Below, one piece after another: positions 1 through 6,667 of a stretch of DNA of 64,000 bases. Source of the DNA: a virus. Below the pieces are notes generated by a model. It ran no database searches. It had not been told where the DNA came from and saw only the letters and a list, made by a program, of their open reading frames with translations. The stretch spans positions 1 to 64,000 of the IMG/VR virus record IMGVR_UViG_3300025141_012665, one strand, 5' to 3'. Within the stretch, counting starts at the first letter, position 1. Every line of letters begins with the position of its first letter. The translations under genes and the position numbers were made by a program.

Positions 1-250
1 CGACGAGCCTTGCGGCATATTCTTCAAGAATCTTGTCTCTCGCTAACAACTCTTGTTCGTGAATGTCGCTCATCCTATCTATCTGCTCTTGGTGGCTTTC
101 CTTTGCTGTCTCAAATGTGTCGACGAGCGACGAGTAGTCTCCCCTCATCTTAGCGAAGACGATGATAGCCAATAAAATAATGAGCAACACTTTCCAGTGT
201 TTCTTCACAAAGGAAAGTGTTGCGGTCGCTAGTTTAGCGTAATCGATCAT
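1..250 (-). CDS. Spanin-like membrane-anchored protein (partial, runs off the left edge)
   Basis: The reading frame opens with ATG at 248-250 and stays open to the window edge (83 codons visible). The protein starts MIDYAKLATATLSFVKKHWK, followed by one hydrophobic segment at about residues 22-34 (LLIILLAIIVFAK). A charged, helix-forming stretch rich in E, Q, K and R follows. One N-terminal membrane anchor followed by a probable periplasmic coiled coil is the layout of inner-membrane spanins (Rz type), which disrupt the outer membrane at lysis. Its start overlaps the stop of the holin-like gene by one base (TAATG), so the two are translationally coupled and form a plausible lysis cassette. 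The call rests on topology and context only; a different small membrane protein is possible because the C-terminus is not visible. Confidence 0.55.
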   Translation of the reverse strand, partial: MIDYAKLATATLSFVKKHWKVLLIILLAIIVFAKMRGDYSSLVDTFETAKESHQEQIDRMSDIHEQELLARDKILEEYAARLV

Positions 251-441
251 TAGGCAGCCTTATATTTAATAACTGCGTCAATGAATCCCTGTGAACCAAT
301 GTAAATGGCGCTCAGGATTACAAAGTCGGAGCTAGTAACTGTGCCGGCGAATGTAAAGCCAGCGGCGGTAAGCCAGACAAGCAACTTGCGTGAAATTGCC
401 TTCTCTAGTAGTTTATCAATTTTTCCTTTTATCATAGACAT
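250..441 (-). CDS. Small holin-like membrane protein (63 aa)
   Basis: This 63-residue protein has a basic amphipathic N-terminus (MSMIKGKIDKLLEKAISRK) and two hydrophobic segments, about residues 21-34 and 40-58, joined by a short polar turn (VTSSD). The pattern 'SRKLLVWL...' followed by 'AIYIGSQGFIDAVIKY' resembles short phage holin-like proteins. A holin would open the inner membrane at the timed end of infection. A strong ribosome site (GGAGG at 446-450, five bases before ATG) marks the start. It follows the fused nuclease gene after a 27-bp gap and is coupled to the spanin-like gene, which supports a lysis role. No endolysin gene is visible next to it; that may lie beyond the window edge. 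It could instead be another two-TM phage membrane protein. Confidence 0.55.
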   Translation of the reverse strand: MSMIKGKIDKLLEKAISRKLLVWLTAAGFTFAGTVTSSDFVILSAIYIGSQGFIDAVIKYKAA

Positions 442-461
442 TTTTCCTCCAATCTATAGTA

Positions 462-469
462 TAAATAGT
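462..469 (-). promoter_or_regulatory. ACTATTTA motif upstream of holin-like gene (candidate late promoter element)
   Basis: The coding strand reads ACTATTTATACTATAG here, ending 20 nt before the holin-like ATG and just ahead of its GGAGG. The same ACTATTTA octamer lies 19-36 nt upstream of four other starts (5127, 9989, 16406, 31143). On the opposite strand it reads TATAAATAGT, close to the T4 late consensus but pointing the wrong way. Its promoter role is inferred from position only. Confidence 0.4.
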
Positions 470-3400
470 TATTGATTCACGAAAGCGCACCCATCAACTC
501 TGGAAATGTCTATGGTCATATCGACTACATCTTTCAGCGAATCGAGGTGCGAAATAAGTAAAACTGTTTTAAAATAGCCCTTTATCATGTCCAATAATTC
601 TGTAAAGGACTGCAAGTGTTCTTCGTCAAGAGCCGTGCCTGGCTCGTCAAGGATCATAATGTCACTTGTAGGCAAGCTGGAAACGGAGAGTAAGGCGAGC
701 CGGATAGCCATGGCTGCCATTGTCTTCTCCGAACCAGATGCCATTTCAAGTGGGCGGGGATCGAAAGCGGGGTGCTTGATGTTGATGTTCAGTCGGTTGC
801 CGTCTTCCTCAAACATCACCTCAAATGATGTGAGGTTCGCTAGCACCTTTGAGATGCTCTCGTTGATGACTGGCAACTTCCGTTTGATGACATCATAAGC
901 GATTCCGTTGGGGTGCATGCATCGCATGTAGAGATCGTAAGCTGAGAACTGCTTTTGCAAGTCAAGGTATTCGTCCCTCTTCTCAATAGCATTTGCGACT
1001 TTCTGTTCGAGGGAGCCAACGGCGCGGTTTAGCTTTGAAGCCTTGGTTTCACATTTCGTCATCTTCTTAGATGCTTCAGATAGCTCATAGTTCGCTGCGC
1101 CTTTCTGTGCGATAAGATCCTCAAGGTTTTCTATTGCCTCTTTGTTCTCTTCGTACTCTTCCACTTTCTCCGCAAGCTCTCTCGCTTCTGCTTCCGCTGT
1201 AAGAATGAGGCTGTTGTTAGTTGCGACTCGGAGTTTAAAAGAAGAGTTGTCTTTTTCAGCAAAACCTTTTTTTCTGGTTATCTTTTCGTTTCTGGATAAT
1301 AGTTCTTCTACTTCTTCAGGGTTTAGCTCTTCCTTTTTGTCTTCTAGCTCTCCGATTTCTTTGAGCAGGGCAGCAGACTCTTCCTTGTCGCTAGGCAGTT
1401 GTGCTTTGGCTGCATAGGCATCTTTGATGAACTTACAGGCTTGGAAATTCGTTCCACAAGGTATGTCATCAAGTGTCGCGACTTGTCGCTCTTTGTCGCG
1501 AACTGTTCTCTGTTTATTGTTCTCTTTAATGGAAGCAGCGGAGATCGAGCCGTCAAGCTCTTCTATCTTCTCTTGTCTCGCCTCAACCTCTTTAATGTCA
1601 ATGCTCTTAAGATAGTCGCCTGCCTTCTTGATGAAAGTTTTGTTTTCTTCTATCTTCTTTGCGATGTTTTTGTTTTGCTCGTTGAGTCCTTCTATTTGTT
1701 TTTGTTTGTCTTCCAGTTCCGCCTTTACTGCTACGATATCGATTATCTCTGCTGGGATGGATTCTATTTTACCTGTAAGCTCTTGTAGGAACTTGCCTGC
1801 CGCATTAACTTCGTCTGCGTATTTCTTACATAGCTCCTGTTGTGTCTCAAGATCTTCTATAGACTCTGCCAACTCTTCTTCAGCAGCATTAATATCTGAT
1901 ATGAAGTCTCTGCCTTCAAGTCGTCGCAAGGCTCCCTTCATGTCGGCAGCATCTTCTTTTGCGAGCTTGAACTTCTTCTCAAAGATTTCCAAGTCAAGGA
2001 ACTTTGCGAGAATCTCTTTTCGTCTCGTTGAGCCTTCACGGATGAACGATAAGCTGTCTAGCTGGCTGGAAACGCTTGTGAGCAGGAAGTCATCGAGTGT
2101 CCCGAAAATCTTCCTGATGTTCTTGTCTGTATCGTTACGAGTGAGCCCGTTTAACTCTGTCTTTTCGCCAGTGTGTTCATCTACCTTGTAGAAGTCAAGG
2201 TTCGTCTTCGCCTCTGTGCTCACCTCACCTTTCAGTCGGCGAGTGTATTTCTCCAAAGTTCTGTTGACGAAATAGCGGTTGCTGCCTATTGATAGGCAGG
2301 CAGTGCCTGATGCACCATCTTTAGTCTGGTTGATGACATTGACATTCTTTCGCTCGTTCTTTGATGTTGAGTTGAACATCGTGCAAAGCAAAGCATCAAC
2401 TGCCGATGACTTGCCTGAATAGTTCTTGCCGAAGATGCCTACAGTTCCTTCGAGCTTTTCGAAGTCGATGCGGTTGCCCTCGCCATAGTTGAACAGGTTG
2501 TCCCACTCTAACGACTCAAGCTTCCACTTGATGTTTCGGGAAACCTCTTCGCTCTCTTCTGCTGCTTTTGTGTATCGCAGGTTGAGATCCAAAACCTCTT
2601 TCATCAGTTTATCGTCTGTCTGGTAGTCTTTCAAGTATTCGCGGATAAGCTCCTCTTGGATGGCAGGATCGCGTAGATCCTCTTTTTGGAGAGTGTCTGT
2701 AATCTCCTCAACATTGCCTCGCTCTCCTGCTGCTCGGTTTAGGAACACGATGCTCTCTGGCTTGAAGCGATGCTTTGCGATGTCTACCGCTTTCTTCATC
2801 ACATCTAGCGAAAGGTTGTTCTTAGAAACCAAGCGAAGGCGAGCACCGACGGGAGCTTTCAAGCCGCGAGGCATCCTGCCTTTTGGTGTTAGCTCAATAG
2901 TGACGAACGGACGAGGGTTGTGGATTGCGATGTGTTCGCAAGTAAAGTTTTCTTTGTCTTGGATATCCCACAGAAGGAAGCCCTTATCATTGCTCTCGGC
3001 AAAGTTCTGTTGGACTGTGGATCCTGGATAGCGAACCTTGCCGATGTCTCCGTCAAGGATCTGGTTCGTCTTGTGAATGTCGCCGAGCAAGGCATAGTCA
3101 AAGTTCTTGAAGATGTCTATGTGGTGATCGCCGTGAGTCATAACCCAGCCAGTGTCGGTTACAACACCTGCGACTGAGCCGTGGTAAAGTGCGATGTTTA
3201 TCTTGTCTGGGTTGGATGGTGCCACCCAGTTCTCTTCATCAAACACAGACAACACATTGAAAGTGATGTCGTCGCTAAATGAGACTTCTCCTGCATTCTT
3301 GATGAGATGTAAATCTGGATGGTTAAGTGCGCTAGCGATAGGCGTAACGGCATCTTGGCGGTGAGCATTCTTTAGGTTGCCATCGTGGTTGCCTAAAATG

Positions 3401-3660
3401 ATGTAGACAGGTGCGATGTCGGCAAGGTTCTTTAAGAACGATGTCGCCAAGTCAAAATACTCTGGTGATAGTTGAGTTTTTGTGTGAGCCAAGTCGCCGC
3501 AGTGGACGATACAATCAGGCTTCTCATTTCTCAACCTCTCATAGATCTGATCGAATACTGCTCGATACTCTCTATGATACTTATAGTTGCGGATATGGGT
3601 GTCCGCTATGTGTGCTATCCTCAAAAAGAACCCCCGTGGCTTAAGCCACTCTTCATTCAC
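469..3660 (-). CDS. Fused Mre11-Rad50 (SbcD-SbcC / gp47-gp46-like) nuclease-ATPase
   Basis: One 1063-residue protein carries both halves of the Mre11-Rad50 DNA-end-processing complex. The N-terminal Mre11/SbcD phosphoesterase shows its metal motifs in order: DTH (20-22), GD (55-56), GNHD (90-93), H160 and GDIH (193-196). The Rad50/SbcC ATPase follows: Walker A at about 410-418 (FGKNYSGKS), long coiled coils, a hook-like cysteine pair C735/C742, signature ASGSEK (974-979), Walker B IMILDE (1001-1006) and the H-loop His1038. In T4, gp46 and gp47 are separate proteins acting in recombination-dependent replication and host DNA breakdown; here they form one chain. The cysteine spacing (CGTNFQAC) differs from the usual CxxC hook. 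Start: the ATG lies only 4 nt from a strong -10 box (3665-3670), so the mRNA would be leaderless. An in-frame TTG at 3622-3624, six bases after GGGGG and matching the usual family start (LRIAHIADTH), is a serious alternative. Confidence 0.93.
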   Translation of the reverse strand: MNEEWLKPRGFFLRIAHIADTHIRNYKYHREYRAVFDQIYERLRNEKPDCIVHCGDLAHTKTQLSPEYFDLATSFLKNLADIAPVYIILGNHDGNLKNAHRQDAVTPIASALNHPDLHLIKNAGEVSFSDDITFNVLSVFDEENWVAPSNPDKINIALYHGSVAGVVTDTGWVMTHGDHHIDIFKNFDYALLGDIHKTNQILDGDIGKVRYPGSTVQQNFAESNDKGFLLWDIQDKENFTCEHIAIHNPRPFVTIELTPKGRMPRGLKAPVGARLRLVSKNNLSLDVMKKAVDIAKHRFKPESIVFLNRAAGERGNVEEITDTLQKEDLRDPAIQEELIREYLKDYQTDDKLMKEVLDLNLRYTKAAEESEEVSRNIKWKLESLEWDNLFNYGEGNRIDFEKLEGTVGIFGKNYSGKSSAVDALLCTMFNSTSKNERKNVNVINQTKDGASGTACLSIGSNRYFVNRTLEKYTRRLKGEVSTEAKTNLDFYKVDEHTGEKTELNGLTRNDTDKNIRKIFGTLDDFLLTSVSSQLDSLSFIREGSTRRKEILAKFLDLEIFEKKFKLAKEDAADMKGALRRLEGRDFISDINAAEEELAESIEDLETQQELCKKYADEVNAAGKFLQELTGKIESIPAEIIDIVAVKAELEDKQKQIEGLNEQNKNIAKKIEENKTFIKKAGDYLKSIDIKEVEARQEKIEELDGSISAASIKENNKQRTVRDKERQVATLDDIPCGTNFQACKFIKDAYAAKAQLPSDKEESAALLKEIGELEDKKEELNPEEVEELLSRNEKITRKKGFAEKDNSSFKLRVATNNSLILTAEAEARELAEKVEEYEENKEAIENLEDLIAQKGAANYELSEASKKMTKCETKASKLNRAVGSLEQKVANAIEKRDEYLDLQKQFSAYDLYMRCMHPNGIAYDVIKRKLPVINESISKVLANLTSFEVMFEEDGNRLNINIKHPAFDPRPLEMASGSEKTMAAMAIRLALLSVSSLPTSDIMILDEPGTALDEEHLQSFTELLDMIKGYFKTVLLISHLDSLKDVVDMTIDISRVDGCAFVNQ

Positions 3661-3664
3661 TTAT

Positions 3665-3693
3665 AATATAACACGGAAGGGAGGTGCTGTCAA
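3665..3693 (-). promoter_or_regulatory. Sigma-70-type promoter for the fused nuclease gene
   Basis: On the minus strand, TTGACA (3688-3693) is followed after exactly 17 nt by TATATT (3665-3670), with TG one base before the -10 (extended -10). It fills the 42-bp gap between the 206-aa gene and the nuclease. The same layout recurs five more times in the window. Confidence 0.85.
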
Positions 3694-3702
3694 GCGTTTT
3701 TT

Positions 3703-4323
3703 TTAGCCCACTGGTTGAACTACTACTTTTCCGCTATGTTCGCCGTCCTTCATTCGTTTATTCAAAACAGCTTGTGATGTGATTTGTTGCAACAATGATT
3801 GCAATGTCTGAGTGGGAGGGCTGCCTTGAGTAATCGCGGTCGTAATTCTTTTCTTCATATCTTTAAATACTTCCAGTTCCGGCAGCGAAGGCTTCGTAAT
3901 TTCCTTTCCTTTCGTCTCCAGATCTCTCAGAAACATAGTCAAGTGATCATCTAGGTCAAAATACGATGCTGCTGTGCCGTCTGGATATGTGCCGTCTTCG
4001 ATATTGGCAAACACAGTCACAGCAGCCATCAGGAGTTTTTCAATAACTTGTTCTGCTATCACGCCTCCGGCTGCTCCGGCGACCGCACCAGCACCACCAG
4101 TGGCTGCTCCGACCACGGCGCCGGTTGCAAGGCCAAGAACCTTGGCGGTGACGCCGCCGTACTGTGCTGCTAGCTTTTTTAATTTACCCGGCTCTTTTGA
4201 CATAAAATAATCATGCAATTGGCCTATTGTTTTTATTTCTTTAGGATCGGCCACCAGCGGAGGATCCAGCAATTGCGGAGCCTCGTTAAGATACTCACGC
4301 CAATTTTCGAGGATTAGCTTCAT
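3703..4323 (-). CDS. Glycine-zipper protein with ENWREYL leader (206 aa), possible internal head protein
   Basis: I do not recognise a named family. The N-terminus MKLILENWREYLNE is a short acidic/aromatic leader resembling the capsid-targeting sequences that T4-type phages place on proteins packed inside the head. Residues about 62-105 form an Ala/Gly-rich hydrophobic stretch (e.g. GAVVGAATGGAGAVAGAAGG) with the spacing of a glycine zipper, able to pack in membranes. The remainder is polar and helical. It abuts the 267-aa gene, whose stop codon directly precedes its start, so they are probably co-translated. One reading is an ejected internal protein that inserts into the host membrane; a structural or membrane-stress protein is also possible. 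The function is inferred. Confidence 0.6.
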   Translation of the reverse strand: MKLILENWREYLNEAPQLLDPPLVADPKEIKTIGQLHDYFMSKEPGKLKKLAAQYGGVTAKVLGLATGAVVGAATGGAGAVAGAAGGVIAEQVIEKLLMAAVTVFANIEDGTYPDGTAASYFDLDDHLTMFLRDLETKGKEITKPSLPELEVFKDMKKRITTAITQGSPPTQTLQSLLQQITSQAVLNKRMKDGEHSGKVVVQPVG

Positions 4324-5127
4324 TTACTTGCCCTTAGTTATCAAAGCATCCAGTTCCGCGGCGAAGATTTTGGCGAGCTTTATAACTTTTCCAGTAACGA
4401 TGTCGCCTACTTCGGCAGCACCAACCATCTTCTTCTGTAGATCTCCAACGACCCCCCTTTCTTTGTTCGTAAATCCGCCGGCGCTAGCAGCGCCGACGCC
4501 GGTCGCGATGGTGTCCTTTCGGAACTCACCACCGCCAGTCTTTGTCGTTCCAAATTCTTCTTCGGGCTCTGCGGCGATATCCTCTTCTTCTTTTGAGGCG
4601 ACAGAAACATCTGGTAATTCTTCAGCAAGCCGAATAGTAATCCTAGCCATATAATCTTCGTGCTCCTCGTCAGGGTGTGCCATGTCGCAACACTTGCCGG
4701 GATGGCCCTGCATCTCTTCTAGCATAGGCTCATCGACATCACCTTTGGCGGCCTGCTGGTAGGCAGCGTATCTAGCCTCCCCATCATCTTCATCCCAGAA
4801 TCCGGGCGGGTACTTACCAGTCCAGCCCCTCTTATCGCCTCTAAATCCTGGCTTATCACGCTTATACATCCTGACGATAGCCGGATGTAACGGTTGCCCC
4901 TCTTCCTCCATCTCGCGGGATTCGGCATCACTCCAAGGCATATGCCCTCCAGGGTTGTCGGTGCTGGTGACGGCATGCTTGATGCGATCAAGAAATCCTT
5001 CGTCAAGCTCTCCCTCTTGGATAACTTCGTCAATCGCTGCCTCTTTCGCCTCGTCCTTCTTGCCGTAGCCCCACCTCTCCATAAGAAGTGAGTTGACTCT
5101 ATTTTTGTGATCCTTGGTGTAATCCAT
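4324..5127 (-). CDS. Acidic protein of unknown function with MERWGYGKK-type leader (267 aa)
   Basis: The family is not recognised. The start is well marked: GAGGAG precedes ATG by about eight bases, and the ACTATTTA motif lies 36 nt upstream. The N-terminal region contains LLMERWGYGKKDEAKEA, a short helix-like segment often seen near the front of phage internal or prohead proteins. A Trp/Pro/Gly/Asp-rich middle part follows (about 85-120, 'GFRGDKRGWTGKYPPGFWDE'), then a small Cys/His cluster (GKCCDMAHPDEEH), an acidic linker and a Gly/Ala-rich region. The high acidity and low hydrophobicity suggest a soluble protein. It sits between the primase and the glycine-zipper gene and may work with the latter. 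Confidence 0.6.
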   Translation of the reverse strand: MDYTKDHKNRVNSLLMERWGYGKKDEAKEAAIDEVIQEGELDEGFLDRIKHAVTSTDNPGGHMPWSDAESREMEEEGQPLHPAIVRMYKRDKPGFRGDKRGWTGKYPPGFWDEDDGEARYAAYQQAAKGDVDEPMLEEMQGHPGKCCDMAHPDEEHEDYMARITIRLAEELPDVSVASKEEEDIAAEPEEEFGTTKTGGGEFRKDTIATGVGAASAGGFTNKERGVVGDLQKKMVGAAEVGDIVTGKVIKLAKIFAAELDALITKGK

Positions 5128-5139
5128 TTCGTTTTCTCC

Positions 5140-6069
5140 TCAAATGGCTAATACTTTCTCCAGTAAATAGTCGTCAGTTTCCAAAATAGACGCTTCTTTC
5201 TTTCTCTTCTTGAACTCTGCTTTCGACATTTCTCCAACATCGTCGTATCCTGAGACATCTATTTGATAGACATCAATGCCGAACCTCTTAAATAGGTTTG
5301 TTATTCTGTCTGTCTTCTTCTTTGCATCGGGATCGAGAGCCAAATAGATTTCTTTTTTCTTCGCGACGATCTTTTGGAAGAGCTTTGTGTTCTTGCGAAG
5401 GGTTGAACCGAGAAGAGGAATAGCATTTCCTGCCTTAATAGCATCAAAAACTCCCTCCACGAGAACAACATCTTCCTCCCAATCTACATAAAGGTCGTTA
5501 AAGACGATATTACGGCTCGTAGGGGGGTTTTTGTACTTGGGCCATGCTCTACCATAGGAACGAGCTATGAAGTAACTCACGAACCCGTCAGGGGCAAAGG
5601 AAGGGATGATTATTCTACCCTCGTATTCGCCTGCTGAAGCATACCCTATCTTCCATTTGAGGATGTCTGGCTTGCCGATGCCCCTTTCTCGCAGGTATTG
5701 TCGGGCATTTAGTGCCGCAGTGTCCCGTTTTTTGCTTGTGAGTGAGCAAAATGACTTGGGAAGATCAACTTTTGGGGCAATTTCTTCCTCTTTTTCGGCA
5801 AAAAGTGAGTCAAAATCACTCGTTTCAACACGATTTTCGTACTTTGACCAAGCTAATTTGTCGTCTTGAGAGCCGAATCTGCGCACCAGAAAGCCGATAT
5901 TGCGTCCACTTTTGTCGCAAATCCAGCATTTCCAGTAGTTTTTGTCGATGTTGACGCTTAACTTGAGCTTATTGTGATTACAGAACGGGCAATGGAATAA
6001 GTGTTCGGATCCTGACTTGTAACTGCGCCCAAGAGCATTACGAACTATCTTTAGCTTCTCTGCTTTCAT
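5140..6069 (-). CDS. DNA primase, gp61/DnaG-like (zinc finger plus TOPRIM)
   Basis: This 309-residue protein makes RNA primers for phage DNA replication. A CHC2-type zinc-binding domain is visible at the N-terminus with C27, C30, C48 and C51 (HCPFC ... CWIC). The catalytic part holds the RIIIPSF motif (152-158) and a TOPRIM fold with acidic residue E205 (VVLVEGVFDA) and the DPD triplet 246-248 (LALDPDA). The length and single-protein layout are similar to T4 gp61, which works with the gp41 helicase; no helicase is in the window. It has its own consensus promoter (6089-6117) and a ribosome site AGGGG six bases before ATG. The T4 relationship is by architecture; a general bacterial-type DnaG fragment is less likely. 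Confidence 0.92.
   Translation of the reverse strand: MKAEKLKIVRNALGRSYKSGSEHLFHCPFCNHNKLKLSVNIDKNYWKCWICDKSGRNIGFLVRRFGSQDDKLAWSKYENRVETSDFDSLFAEKEEEIAPKVDLPKSFCSLTSKKRDTAALNARQYLRERGIGKPDILKWKIGYASAGEYEGRIIIPSFAPDGFVSYFIARSYGRAWPKYKNPPTSRNIVFNDLYVDWEEDVVLVEGVFDAIKAGNAIPLLGSTLRKNTKLFQKIVAKKKEIYLALDPDAKKKTDRITNLFKRFGIDVYQIDVSGYDDVGEMSKAEFKKRKKEASILETDDYLLEKVLAI
5164..5171 (-). promoter_or_regulatory. ACTATTTA motif upstream of the 267-aa gene
   Basis: The coding-strand octamer ACTATTTA lies inside the last codons of the primase gene and ends 36 nt before the ATG at 5127, with GAGGAG in between. It belongs to a set of five such sites; promoter function is inferred. Confidence 0.35.
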
Positions 6070-6088
6070 TTATGGCCCCTGTCTATGT

Positions 6089-6117
6089 ATTATAACACGG
6101 CAGAAGAGTTATGTCAA
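6089..6117 (-). promoter_or_regulatory. Consensus sigma-70 promoter for the primase gene
   Basis: On the minus strand, TTGACA (6112-6117) and TATAAT (6089-6094) are both perfect matches, separated by exactly 17 nt, with an extended TGT before the -10. The -35 overlaps the final codons of the resolvase gene. Transcription would start near 6082, giving a leader of about 13 nt that contains AGGGG. Confidence 0.9.
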
Positions 6118-6633
6118 GAGAGAGTTGTATCCTGCCTTGGCTATGACGAGAGAATCTGCTCTGTCGAACTCGTGTGGCTTTGGATTGCCGTGCTTTGTGT
6201 ATTCTATTGAGAAGTCTGGCTCGTTTGCGACAAGATGTTCAATGACGACTTTCTTGGCTTTCATTCCTTTGGGAACTTTGATGCCGCAAGACTTTCTAGC
6301 GGAAGTTGCTGAAAGGTATTCGGGCTGAATGCTCCAGATCCCCCAACAGATCCAACTCACTATTCCGTTAAAGGATGCGAGGGTTGAGAGTGTCTTTGCC
6401 GACGAGAAGCCAGAGCGGAATGTCTGCAAGCTTTTCTCGATGTAGATGTGCTTGATGTCATACTTATACTCGATGTCGAGGAGATAATCCTCTACTTTCT
6501 GTGCTTTGTGGAATAGAGTTGGGAAATGATTTTTATTTCTCGTATCTATTGCTTCGCAGAGAAGGATCTCGCCTTCGTTGTTGATTACTGTGACGCCAGT
6601 TATGCTTGTGGATATGTCTAAACCGAGGATCAT
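6109..6633 (-). CDS. RuvC-like Holliday-junction resolvase
   Basis: This 174-residue protein has the RNase H-like fold of RuvC resolvases, which cut four-way DNA junctions formed during replication and before packaging. Acidic catalytic residues are in the expected order: D6 in ILGLDIS, E66 in IYIEKSL, and D157/D160 in the C-terminal DRADSLVIA motif. The length agrees with bacterial RuvC (about 170 aa). T4 itself uses the unrelated endonuclease VII; RuvC-like enzymes are common in marine T4-like phages. The ATG is fixed, because an in-frame TAG lies three codons upstream and D6 must be retained. A -10 box ends only five bases before it, so the message from that promoter would be leaderless. 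Confidence 0.88.
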   Translation of the reverse strand: MILGLDISTSITGVTVINNEGEILLCEAIDTRNKNHFPTLFHKAQKVEDYLLDIEYKYDIKHIYIEKSLQTFRSGFSSAKTLSTLASFNGIVSWICWGIWSIQPEYLSATSARKSCGIKVPKGMKAKKVVIEHLVANEPDFSIEYTKHGNPKPHEFDRADSLVIAKAGYNSLLT

Positions 6634-6638
6634 ACTAT

Positions 6639-6667
6639 ACTATAACACGATAAAGTTTAGATGTCAA
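6639..6667 (-). promoter_or_regulatory. Sigma-70-type promoter abutting the resolvase start
   Basis: TTGACA (6662-6667) and TATAGT (6639-6644) are 17 nt apart on the minus strand, with an extended TGT. The -35 lies in the last codons of the 405-aa structural gene. Only five bases separate the -10 from the ATG, so transcription should start at or next to the start codon. Confidence 0.82.

Noticed and set aside
1628-2191. 187-codon open frame on the plus strand inside the nuclease gene
   Set aside because: It is the antisense of a Lys/Glu-rich coiled coil, giving the Ser/Phe/Leu-rich nonsense expected; no ribosome site and no protein-like pattern.
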